A stretch of 64,000 nucleotides of DNA from Marinomonas sp. CT5 (GTDB lineage Bacteria; Pseudomonadota; Gammaproteobacteria; Pseudomonadales; Marinomonadaceae): contig NZ_CP025572.1 of the NCBI RefSeq assembly GCF_018336975.1, forward strand, positions 1,016,560-1,080,559, given 5' to 3'. This document shows positions 53,599-61,144 of the stretch, piece by piece; the stretch's first letter is position 1; each line of letters begins with the position of its first letter. The position numbers and the translations under genes were made by a program. The notes below the pieces were generated by a model. It was not told the origin of the DNA, ran no database searches, and saw nothing but the letters and a program-made list of their open reading frames with translations.

Positions 53599-54336
53599 AT
53601 GAGTATAAAAAATAGGTTCATTGTATTTGGTGCTTTATTTTGTAGTTTGGTCGCGTTGCCTGCCACTGCTGCCACATTTGAGGTACCTCGATCTTTTGAA
53701 ATTATGTATGTTGACCTCGAAAGTTCTTCGCAATTTGGTGATGATTTTAAAGTGGATGTTGGTGAAGGTATTCATCAAATTGTAGTACGTTTTAATAAGC
53801 TATTGCGCAGTGGTGGTGACACTGAAAGTTATCAATCGGAGCCTATTGTTCTTGATCTTAAGTTTGAAAAAAACACCTACCTGAGACTCAAAGCCCCTTA
53901 CATATCAACAAAAAAACAAGCAGAGAGTAATGTTAACAAGCCACAATTTTCCATTATTGATGATATGAGTGGTAATGAAGTAAGTTATCATCAGCAAATG
54001 TTACCTGCTAAGTCTGGTTTACAAAATACCCGTGATTATGTTGCGGAGATTGAGCATTTAATGGCTAAAAATCCGTCTAATTTTAACACTCACTCTACGG
54101 CCAGTGATTCACCTGTTCCTGCCCCTGTGATTATGGATGACGATGTTGCTTTACCTATGATGAAGTTTTGGTATAACCGATCCGATGAAGCAACCCGCAA
54201 AGAAATGCGCATTTGGATAGCTGATAATATGTACAAGCCAAGTGTTGCGAATATTCAGTTAGAAATGTCCAAGTTTTGGTTTAATAAAGCCAATAAAGAA
54301 GAGAAAAAAGCGTTTCAAGTTTGGATTGTTCAATAA
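53599..54336 (+). CDS. DUF2057 (YccT-like) exported protein with C-terminal repeat
   Basis: 245 residues with GGAAGGA upstream of ATG 53599. A signal peptide (FGALFCSLVALPATAA, cut before TFEVP) puts it in the periplasm. The N-terminal DUF2057 domain spans residues about 25-150 (YVDLESSS, VGEGIHQIVVRFNKLLR, PIVLDLKF). The C-terminal 80 residues hold two copies of an unusual Trp-rich helix, MMKFWYNRSDEATRKEMRIWI and EMSKFWFNKANKEEKKAFQVWI, separated by about 37 residues. YccT lowers curli output in E. coli (family knowledge). A single gene. Confidence 0.82.
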   Translation: MSIKNRFIVFGALFCSLVALPATAATFEVPRSFEIMYVDLESSSQFGDDFKVDVGEGIHQIVVRFNKLLRSGGDTESYQSEPIVLDLKFEKNTYLRLKAPYISTKKQAESNVNKPQFSIIDDMSGNEVSYHQQMLPAKSGLQNTRDYVAEIEHLMAKNPSNFNTHSTASDSPVPAPVIMDDDVALPMMKFWYNRSDEATRKEMRIWIADNMYKPSVANIQLEMSKFWFNKANKEEKKAFQVWIVQ

Positions 54337-54362
54337 TATTTCAACTCTTGGTAAGTAAGGGT

Positions 54363-54394
54363 AAAAAGCGTCCAATGTCCATGGACGCTTTTTT
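54363..54394. terminator. Terminator shared by the DUF2057 and EamA genes
   Basis: AAAAAGCGTCCA-ATGTCCA-like loop-TGGACGCTTTTTT, a clear stem with T run. Confidence 0.9.
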
Positions 54395-54405
54395 GACTAT
54401 TTCAA

Positions 54406-55287
54406 TTATGTGTGTGCTGTTGTGTTTGAACGAGCAATTTTTTGATTGAATTTGTCGTTGACCCAAAGTGCCAATAATATAATCCCACCGCCGATAGTAA
54501 GGCGGACAATGTCGGCATCTCTGTTCCAGAAAATGATATTTACTACTATACCAGCTGGGATAAGAAGGTTGTTGGCGACAGCTAATGTGCCGATATCAAC
54601 CATGGTCGCGCCTTTATTCCAAGCAAAATAGCCTAACCCAGAAGCCACGACCCCTAAGTAGATTAAAATAGACCACTGAAGCGTGGTTGTTGGAAGTTTA
54701 TCTGGATTTCCTAATGCTAGATAACATGGAACCACAACGGCTAATGCGCCAAGAAAAAACCATCCAAATACTGTACGTTGTGGAAGATCTGGGCGTTCTT
54801 TTGCGATGACGCGTTTGTAACCAACTTGTCCTGCGGCGAAGCAAACGTTGGCTCCTTGAACAATTAACAAACCTTTGATAAAGCCTTCATCTATTCCTTG
54901 ATAACGAATAGCCACTGCTCCAAGAATGGCCAAAACGGCACTGATTGCAAAACCTATATTTAAACGGCGATCCAGCATGTCATTAATCAAGGTAACATAC
55001 AGTGGCGTCATCACAGTAAAAAGTAAGACTTCCGGAACTGACAAGTACAAGAAAGACTGATAATAAAAACCGTACATGATTCCGAGTTGTAACGCCCCAC
55101 ATACCATTAATTTAAACGCCACATTAGCTTCAATTTGGCGAAGTTTAAGAAATGGTAAAAAGACGACTGTAGCAAGCGCTACACGCATTAATACAGAGAA
55201 CCAAGCATCGACTTGACCTGCTAGATAAACTCCAATCAAGCTAAAAGAAAACGCCCACAGAATGGTGACAGCAATAAGTATTGGCAT
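54406..55287 (-). CDS. EamA family (DMT superfamily) transporter
   Basis: 293 residues. Ten predicted membrane helices in two EamA repeats, the first starting AVTILWAFSFSLIGVYLAGQVD and the second near GLLIVQGANVCFAAGQVGYKR. The WAFSFSLIGV opening and AVLAILGAVAIRYQG break are typical. Substrate unknown, usually amino acids or metabolites for export. It is divergent from ompW across a 316-nt spacer. Confidence 0.92.
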   Translation of the reverse strand: MPILIAVTILWAFSFSLIGVYLAGQVDAWFSVLMRVALATVVFLPFLKLRQIEANVAFKLMVCGALQLGIMYGFYYQSFLYLSVPEVLLFTVMTPLYVTLINDMLDRRLNIGFAISAVLAILGAVAIRYQGIDEGFIKGLLIVQGANVCFAAGQVGYKRVIAKERPDLPQRTVFGWFFLGALAVVVPCYLALGNPDKLPTTTLQWSILIYLGVVASGLGYFAWNKGATMVDIGTLAVANNLLIPAGIVVNIIFWNRDADIVRLTIGGGIILLALWVNDKFNQKIARSNTTAHT

Positions 55288-55603
55288 GTGAATATTTCCA
55301 AGTAAAAATTTTCGTAGAGTTTACCGACTAATTGCGTCATGGTAAAACAGTTTACTTTTATATTTTTTTCAGTTTACTAGTGTTTTATTTTTGTCCTTTT
55401 TTGCTATGGGTCTTTTTATCTGCAATATTGGCTGAAAAGTGATTTTATTTAGAGAGTTTGGGTTTTATTGATTTAGTTTGTAGGTGAACAGTATTACTCC
55501 TTTGAGGGGCGTAAAACCTTGATCTAGATTAATAATTTTATATCTCACCCTGTTACCTTTTTTGACACAGATATTTTGTTTGATCTCAAAAAAGGAAACG
55601 ATT
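55288..55603. promoter_or_regulatory. 316-nt spacer between EamA and ompW
   Basis: No gene. It contains one clear regulator-type site, the Fnr/Anr-like box listed separately. The rest is AT-rich. Confidence 0.5.
55519..55532 (+). promoter_or_regulatory. Fnr/Anr-like box upstream of ompW
   Basis: TTGAT-CTAG-ATTAA matches the consensus TTGATnnnnATCAA at 9 of 10 positions and lies 72 nt before the ompW start. ompW is Fnr-controlled in E. coli and its homologue oprG Anr-controlled in Pseudomonas, so oxygen control is likely. Confidence 0.65.
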
Positions 55604-56218
55604 ATGAAAGCTTTACTTCTTCCTGCCGCTGCTCTGGTTTCTGCACTTTGCTCACCTATGGTGTTAGCTCATAATGCGGGCGATTTTTTTGTTCGTGGTG
55701 GTTTAGCGACAGTGATGCCAAACGAAAGTAGTGATTACGTTACAGGTTCAGATGAATTAGAAATTAATAATGATACTCAAGTGGGGGTAACTTTTACCTA
55801 CATGTTGACAGAGCAGTTTGGTGTCGAGTTGTTAGCGGCGACACCTTTTACTCATACTGTGTCAACTAAAAGTTTGGGTGATGTTGCCGAGGTCTCACAT
55901 TTGCCGCCTTCGGTAATGGCACAATATTACTTTGGTAAAGCTAACAGCCAAGTTCGTCCTTACGTGGGGGCAGGCTTAAATTACACTGTCTTCTTTGATG
56001 AAAAAGCTAAAGGTACTGTTGTTACAGATGTGGATTTAGATAACTCTTTTGGTTTGGCGGCTCAAGTCGGTGTTGACGTTAACTTTGCTGAGAACTGGTT
56101 TGCCAATGCGTCGCTTTGGTATATGGATATTAATACAGATGTTCATACTAATGCTGGAACCTTTGATACTGATATTGACCCTATTACCTTTATGGCTGGT
56201 GTGGGTTATACCTTCTAA
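55604..56218 (+). CDS. ompW: Outer-membrane protein OmpW
   Basis: 204 residues from ATG 55604, with AAAGGAAAC upstream; the frame opens earlier at 55562. A signal peptide (MKALLLPAAALVSALCSPMVLA, cut before HNAGD) is followed by an eight-stranded barrel. The OmpW start NAGDFFVRGGLATVMPNESS is clear, and LTEQFGVELLAATPFTHTV, YYFGKANSQVRPYVGAGLNYTVFFDE and the terminal TFMAGVGYTF with C-terminal Phe follow the family. OmpW is a small hydrophobic-solute channel. A likely Fnr box lies upstream and a strong terminator follows. Confidence 0.95.
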   Translation: MKALLLPAAALVSALCSPMVLAHNAGDFFVRGGLATVMPNESSDYVTGSDELEINNDTQVGVTFTYMLTEQFGVELLAATPFTHTVSTKSLGDVAEVSHLPPSVMAQYYFGKANSQVRPYVGAGLNYTVFFDEKAKGTVVTDVDLDNSFGLAAQVGVDVNFAENWFANASLWYMDINTDVHTNAGTFDTDIDPITFMAGVGYTF

Positions 56219-56240
56219 GAAGGTGTCGTTGAAAATAGCG

Positions 56241-56272
56241 AAGGCTTTAATCTTAGGATTAAAGCCTTTTTT
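56241..56272 (+). terminator. Terminator after ompW
   Basis: AAGGCTTTAATC and GATTAAAGCCTT with a 4-nt loop, then T residues. Confidence 0.93.
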
Positions 56273-56332
56273 ATTGTGCTATTTCTGTAGGTTAAGGTAG
56301 GATTTTTAAATTTAGAATTATTCTGGAAAACC

Positions 56333-56971
56333 ATGTCCTTATCTTTTATTGCTGAGTTTGAATCTCTTTGTCTGTCCTTTCTAAAGAGCCAAGAGCAGGC
56401 GGATGCCGCCCATGACATTGCTCATATTAAACGAGTAGTTAAAGTCGCCAAACAATTAGCGAGTGAAGAAAATGCGAATTTGGCTATCGTGATACCTGCG
56501 GCTTATTTGCATGATTGTGTCTCTTTACCTAAAAATCATCCTAATCGTCATTTGGCTTCCACATGGGCTGGTGAGAAAGCCATAGAATTTTTAGTGTCAG
56601 TTCATTACCCCAATGAGTACCATCAAGCGATTTATCATGCCATTCAAGCTCATAGTTTTAGTGCCAATATTAGAGCTACAACCCTCGAAGCGAAAATAGT
56701 ACAAGACGCAGACCGTTTGGACGCATTGGGAGCCATTGGTATTGCCCGTTGTATGCAAGTAAGTGGTGCCCTCAATCGTGCTTTGTATGCAATAGAGGAC
56801 CCTTTTTGTGAGAAGCGAGAACCTGATGATGCTTTGTATTCGATCGATCACTTTTTTACTAAATTATTCACAATAGCCGATAGCTTGAACACGCCCTCGG
56901 CTCAGTTAGAAGGGAAAAGGCGAGAGGCCGTGATGCACGATTTTTTGAATAGTTTGGCATTAGAACTGTAA
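56333..56971 (+). CDS. HD-domain phosphohydrolase (YedJ-like)
   Basis: 212 residues with CTGGAAA upstream. The metal-binding HD motif set is present: AHDIAHIKRVVKVAKQL (His-x-Asp), AAYLHDC (HD), HAIQAHSF and KIVQDADRLDALGAIGIARCM with the second Asp. It belongs to the YedJ group, soluble hydrolases with nucleotide or phosphate-ester activity; the substrate is unknown. It is convergent with a MarR gene, 12 nt away. Confidence 0.9.
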   Translation: MSLSFIAEFESLCLSFLKSQEQADAAHDIAHIKRVVKVAKQLASEENANLAIVIPAAYLHDCVSLPKNHPNRHLASTWAGEKAIEFLVSVHYPNEYHQAIYHAIQAHSFSANIRATTLEAKIVQDADRLDALGAIGIARCMQVSGALNRALYAIEDPFCEKREPDDALYSIDHFFTKLFTIADSLNTPSAQLEGKRREAVMHDFLNSLALEL

Positions 56972-56983
56972 CTGGATGAGTGT

Positions 56984-57430
56984 CTATTTTGGACTATTGA
57001 TGGCGTCTAAATTATTGAGCATTTTTGTGCCTATCTTTAAGAATATCTGCAGCTCATCATCGCTCACATTCGCTCTCATTCCTTTTAGAATGGCAAGATC
57101 TGCGGCAGCCAATTGGTGGTAAAGGTTTAGGCCTTTATCTGTCAATAACAGAAACTGGCTGCGCTTATCATTTGGGTTGGGGCATTTGATTACTAATTCT
57201 TGGTTCATGACTTCTTGCACTAGTCGAGTTACTTGACCTTTATCCCTTCCAGTTGTATCGGCAAGGTAATTTGCCGTGCAGTTTTCTGTCTCATGAATTT
57301 GTTTCAATATCATAAAATACAAGGGTGAGAGGGTTAAGCCATTCCCTTTCATAGTATTTTTCATTGATGTCTTTAGTCCACCGATCGTATCCATAAAAAG
57401 GCTTTGTAGTTCTAATTCGTAATCTGGCAT
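56984..57430 (-). CDS. MarR family regulator of the DUF2798 gene
   Basis: 148 residues from ATG 57430, which has AGGAAAG upstream; the longer frame to 57460 would overlap the operator. The winged helix is GLTLSPLYFMILKQIHETENCTANYLADTTGRDKGQVTRLVQEVMNQELV followed by the wing NPNDKRSQFLLLTDKG. It faces the DUF2798 gene over a 45-nt spacer with a 14-bp perfect inverted repeat that begins 20 nt before its start, so it most likely represses itself and that gene. Ligand unknown. Confidence 0.88.
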   Translation of the reverse strand: MPDYELELQSLFMDTIGGLKTSMKNTMKGNGLTLSPLYFMILKQIHETENCTANYLADTTGRDKGQVTRLVQEVMNQELVIKCPNPNDKRSQFLLLTDKGLNLYHQLAAADLAILKGMRANVSDDELQIFLKIGTKMLNNLDAINSPK

Positions 57431-57449
57431 TGAGTCTTTCCTATTTGTC

Positions 57450-57486
57450 GACAAAGTCAACTATGGTGATTGTAGTTGACTTTGTC
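57450..57486. promoter_or_regulatory. MarR operator: 14-bp perfect inverted repeat
   Basis: GACAAAGTCAACTA (57450-57463) and TAGTTGACTTTGTC (57473-57486), spaced by 9 nt. Each half also contains a shorter dyad (GAC-AAA-GTC and GAC-TTT-GTC), with centres 28 bp apart. It lies between the MarR and DUF2798 genes and covers the latter's possible TTG start. Confidence 0.8.
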
Positions 57487-57904
57487 AATTTTAGTTGTCG
57501 CGATAGGAGGTTCTTTACCCTTCTTAATGACTTGGAACAATATTGGTTTTTCTGCTGGTTTTATATCGGCTTGGATTTCTTCATTTGCCTTGTGTGTTTT
57601 ATGCATTGCGCCAATTGGTGGTGTGATTGCCTTTCTTGTGAATCGTCTTGTTGACTTGATTTTGACTAATTTGTCTTCGCTGAGAAAAAATGTAGCTTTT
57701 GGGGTGATCATGGCGGTAGTGATGGAGTCAATTATGGCGGTCGTAACCACTGTAAATTTACATGGTTTCATACAGCTAAGCGAATTAGTTAGTTTTTGGC
57801 TGACGACCTTTGTTTCCGCGCTACCTGCTGGATTGGTGATTTCGGTATTGATGTCTTTAGTAATTAAGCCTAAATTGGCGACTTTTTGGGCTAAACCTGC
57901 TTAA
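57476..57904 (+). CDS. DUF2798 tandem-repeat membrane protein
   Basis: 142 residues if TTG 57476 is the start (GGTGAT 6 nt upstream). ATG 57527 is the only ATG near, with AGGAGG 16 nt away, but starting there would lose the first helix. Two DUF2798 units, each a pair of helices, are visible: LSILVVAIGGSLPFLMTWNNIGF-FISAWISSFALCVLCIAPIGG and AFGVIMAVVMESIMAVVTTVNLHGF-LVSFWLTTFVSALPAGLVIS. Function unknown. Controlled by the divergent MarR gene (inference). The start is not certain because of the operator overlap. Confidence 0.7.
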   Translation: MTLSILVVAIGGSLPFLMTWNNIGFSAGFISAWISSFALCVLCIAPIGGVIAFLVNRLVDLILTNLSSLRKNVAFGVIMAVVMESIMAVVTTVNLHGFIQLSELVSFWLTTFVSALPAGLVISVLMSLVIKPKLATFWAKPA

Positions 57905-57914
57905 ACACTGAAAA

Positions 57915-59000
57915 TTAAGACAGTACGGCAACGGACTTTATTTGAGCAAAGAGGGTTTGACCAATTTCTAATTTTAGATGATGAGCGGATAAGGCGGTTA
58001 TTTTCGCTAAAATTGGGGTGCTGCCTACTAACAAACGCACCATCACTAAGCTTGGATCTTTAGCGTCTTTTTGTAAATCATCAATTTGCACTGAAAGTCT
58101 ATTGAGTATGCTTGAGTCATCCTGTGCACTTCGAGATAAGCTGACATCTTTCGATTGAATTCTTAATCTTACTTGGTCGCCTATTTTTTCATGACCTTTC
58201 TTGAAAGCGATGGTTTGGTTTTCAAAGCTAAGCCATGAAAGCCCCCATTTCTCTTCTTGCCTCGTAACATGGCCGGAAACCACAACACTGGCATCCTGAT
58301 AGCGAGAAAATGAAGTGCCCAGCTTTCCTAATAGAGCTTGAATTTCGCCTTCTTCTTTAACTCGACCTTTTTCTAATACCACCATATAGTCTGCTAGGCG
58401 AATCACTTCATCTAACGAGTGACTGACATATAACACCGGTATATTGGCATAGCGGCAAACTTTATCCAGATAGGGGAGGATTTCTTGTTTTAATGCTTCA
58501 TCTAGGGCCGCTAAAGGTTCATCCATTAGCAATAATTTAGGTTGAATTAATAGTGCTCTAGCGATGGCTATGCGTTGACGTTCTCCACCTGATAATTGCG
58601 CTGGGTACTGAGGTAGAATGTTTTTAATATCCAATAGTCGAATTATGTCAGAGTAGGCAATAGTTGACTTGGTATGATCGGCACGCTTAATGGCAAACTG
58701 AAGATTTTGAGCCGCAGTAAGGTGTGGAAATAAGTTAGCATCTTGAAAAACGAAGCCAATTGGACGTTTATGAGCGGCGAGTGAGTGATTGCCAGCCTGC
58801 CATGCTTCTTTATTCAAATAGATATTACTTTGATGATTTTTCTCTAAACCAGCAATGCAGCGAAGTAAAGTCGTTTTTCCCGAACCAGATTGGCCGAATA
58901 GCGCGGTAACCCCCTTGTTTGGTAATTGTAAATCGACTTCTAGCGAAAACGTAGATGGTGCAGGGTGTTGGTGTTTAATTTGGATCGTCAAAGTTGTCAT
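57915..59000 (-). CDS. modC: Molybdate ABC transporter ATP-binding protein
   Basis: 361 residues. ATPase of the molybdate importer: Walker A GQSGSGKTTLLRCIAGL, Q-loop FVFQDANLFPHLTAAQNL, signature LSGGERQRIAIARALLIQPKLLLMDEPLAALD with Walker B, and switch His in YVSHSLDEV. A C-terminal Mop/TOBE domain (about 290-355, LSRSAQDDSSILNRLSVQID ... VRLLVGSTPILAKITALSAHHL) binds molybdate or tungstate. The start overlaps modB (ATGA). Last gene of modABC. Confidence 0.95.
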   Translation of the reverse strand: MTTLTIQIKHQHPAPSTFSLEVDLQLPNKGVTALFGQSGSGKTTLLRCIAGLEKNHQSNIYLNKEAWQAGNHSLAAHKRPIGFVFQDANLFPHLTAAQNLQFAIKRADHTKSTIAYSDIIRLLDIKNILPQYPAQLSGGERQRIAIARALLIQPKLLLMDEPLAALDEALKQEILPYLDKVCRYANIPVLYVSHSLDEVIRLADYMVVLEKGRVKEEGEIQALLGKLGTSFSRYQDASVVVSGHVTRQEEKWGLSWLSFENQTIAFKKGHEKIGDQVRLRIQSKDVSLSRSAQDDSSILNRLSVQIDDLQKDAKDPSLVMVRLLVGSTPILAKITALSAHHLKLEIGQTLFAQIKSVAVLS

Positions 59001-59695
59001 AGCACACCATCAGACATAGCTTTATTTTTTTGTTGTTTTTTTGAACTGTATAAGAAGGCTAGAACAATAAAAGCAAAACCAATCATTAATAACGAGAGTG
59101 CATGCGCTTGGTCATACTCTAACGCTTCAACATGATCATAAATTTGTATAGAAATTACTCTGGTTTCATTCGATATATTTCCACCAATCATCAGCACCAC
59201 GCCAAATTCCCCCACAGTATGAGCAAAACCTAAAATAGCGGCACTGATGTACCCTGGCTTTGCTAATGGAATCGCAATATGGAAAAAGCGATCCCAAGGT
59301 GAAGAACGAAGTGTTGCTGCCGCTTCAAGTGGCTTGTCTCCCATAGCAATGAAAGCATTTTGAATAGGTTGGACAACGAAAGGCAATGAATAAAACATGG
59401 AAGCGATCACAAGGCCAGAAAAACTAAAAGGCAGAGGAGATACTCCAAGATTATGTAATAGTTTTCCCGCTGGACCTTCAGGGCCAAGAAAGATCAATAG
59501 GTAAAAACCTAAAACAGTAGGTGGGAGTACGAGAGGCATAGCGACGATGGCATTAATTGGGCCCTTTAGCCAAGATTTAGTTCTGGCTAACCACCAAGCA
59601 ATGGGAGTACTGATGATAATAAGTAATAGTGTGACAACCGTCGCCAGCTTTAGGGTCAGCCATATAGCGGTAATGTCTTCTGAACTTAATGTCAT
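58997..59695 (-). CDS. modB: Molybdate ABC transporter permease
   Basis: 232 residues with five to six membrane helices, the channel subunit of ModABC. The EAA loop that contacts ModC is EAAATLRSSPWDRFFHIAIPLAKPGYISA at about residues 142-170, with GEFGVVLMIGGNI following. The opening LTLKLATVVTLLLIIISTPIAWWLA is the usual ModB/CysT helix. Its stop overlaps modC by 4 nt; modA is 13 nt upstream. Confidence 0.95.
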   Translation of the reverse strand: MTLSSEDITAIWLTLKLATVVTLLLIIISTPIAWWLARTKSWLKGPINAIVAMPLVLPPTVLGFYLLIFLGPEGPAGKLLHNLGVSPLPFSFSGLVIASMFYSLPFVVQPIQNAFIAMGDKPLEAAATLRSSPWDRFFHIAIPLAKPGYISAAILGFAHTVGEFGVVLMIGGNISNETRVISIQIYDHVEALEYDQAHALSLLMIGFAFIVLAFLYSSKKQQKNKAMSDGVL

Positions 59696-59707
59696 AACCG
59701 CTCTTTC

Positions 59708-60496
59708 CTACTCTAACTCAGAGGCATAGCCAAACGTTGCTATTTTATCTTGGGTATCTGGGCGAATTAAAAATGCCATGAAGGACTGAGCAAGTTCAAT
59801 TCTTTTAGACCTAGTTAAGATGACGGCAGCTTGGTTTATTTCACTGTATAAGGATCTTGGAATTGGCATTGTCCAGCCTTGGGGGTTGGTCGCTAATACC
59901 TGCGAAAAAGCGACGAAGCCGATATCTGCATTTTGCGAATAAACGAACTGATAGGTTTGTCCTATGTTTTCACCTTGGACTATTTTTTTCTTTAGAACAT
60001 CCCAAACAGTTAGGTTTTGTAGTGTTTCTTTGGCTGCTTTGCCATATGGGGCCAGTTTGGGGTTAGCGATGGCGATGCGCCGCGAATTTAATAAAACCTG
60101 TTTTAGGTCTGAAGAGTTCAGAGGTTTTAAAGACCAAAGTGCTAACTGACCTCTGGCATAAACCTGAAAACTATCGGGCAGCGCCAGTTGTTTTTTAATA
60201 AGTGCTTTAGGCTTTGTCGTATCTGCAGACAAGAAAATATCGTAAGGAGCCTGGTTGTTGATTTGGGCAAAAAGCTTCCCCGAGGAACCAAATGATAATT
60301 GAATGGAGTGGCCTGTTTCCTGCTCAAAATCGGCTGCGAGTTGTTTGATTGGAGAAATGAAGTTAGAGGCTACTGCTAAATTTAGCTCGGCGGCGAGTGA
60401 ACTGGTTGATGTAAAAATAAAAAATAAAGAAAACAAGGTCGCTAAATGCCGGAAAAGAAATCTAGATTTGGTCTCTTTAGACGCCTTGCTTTGCAT
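59708..60496 (-). CDS. modA: Molybdate ABC transporter substrate-binding protein
   Basis: 262 residues from ATG 60496; an in-frame TTG at 60508 is an alternative and neither has a strong ribosome-binding site. The signal peptide ends TSSLAAEL. ModA binding residues are visible: AVASNFISPIKQLAADFEQETGHSIQLSFGSSGKLFAQINNQAPYDIFLSADTTKP, with SSG and SAD as oxyanion contacts, and AIANPKLAPYGKAAKETL. First gene of the unit. No ModE box was identified upstream. Confidence 0.94.
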   Translation of the reverse strand: MQSKASKETKSRFLFRHLATLFSLFFIFTSTSSLAAELNLAVASNFISPIKQLAADFEQETGHSIQLSFGSSGKLFAQINNQAPYDIFLSADTTKPKALIKKQLALPDSFQVYARGQLALWSLKPLNSSDLKQVLLNSRRIAIANPKLAPYGKAAKETLQNLTVWDVLKKKIVQGENIGQTYQFVYSQNADIGFVAFSQVLATNPQGWTMPIPRSLYSEINQAAVILTRSKRIELAQSFMAFLIRPDTQDKIATFGYASELE

Positions 60497-60527
60497 ATAT
60501 TTTATCAACTTGAAAGTAGATTAGCGG

Positions 60528-60857
60528 TTAAGCTAAAAGTAAATAACAGTTACCTTGCTCTATCCCTACGATGGCTTTTTTAAGGTGACTGCCTTGGCAT
60601 GGTCCTGTAATACATGAACCATCAGAAGGTGAAAAAAGCGCCCCGTGATGATGGCATTTTAAGTAGTCGCCTCCTTCATCTAATGCTTGCTCTGCGAGTT
60701 TATTGAGCGGCTTATTTTGGTGAGGGCAGCTATTTTCATAAGCAAGGATTTGACCCTTTTGCTTGGTAATTAAAAAATTGTATTTTTCCACTTTAATTGT
60801 AAGCGCTTTGCCTTCGGGAAGGTTTTGCGCATTAGGTATAAGATGCTTATTAAACAC
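60528..60857 (-). CDS. Small Rieske [2Fe-2S] protein
   Basis: 109 residues from a GTG start. A stand-alone Rieske ferredoxin: CPHQNKPLNK and CHHHGALFSPSDG provide the two Cys and two His cluster ligands in the patterns CxH and CxxH. No membrane anchor. It resembles NirD/ferredoxin-type electron carriers of unknown partner. It lies just upstream of modABC on the same strand (19 nt or more from the modA start), so it could be co-transcribed with the molybdate importer. Confidence 0.88.
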   Translation of the reverse strand: MFNKHLIPNAQNLPEGKALTIKVEKYNFLITKQKGQILAYENSCPHQNKPLNKLAEQALDEGGDYLKCHHHGALFSPSDGSCITGPCQGSHLKKAIVGIEQGNCYLLLA

Positions 60858-61144
60858 GTGATTACCGCACTTTTTAACAATGAATGTTGTTTATTTTAAG
60901 AGAATTGACGCTTTCCATAATCACTTACAAAAGAATATGTGATCATAACGATCGTGTTCTAGTGGTGGTTTCTTTCAATTCTGTGGCTGACGGTGACGAT
61001 TGATTTAAGGAAAATGTCAGTTAAATAAACTTTCCGTGAGCGATGACTCTAAAGTGCTACGATGAATGAGTCAATATGCAAGAATTGAGTTAGTTGTTTT
61101 TTGCTCGTTGCTTGCTCCCAGTAAGCTCCTTATACTTGCCCGCT

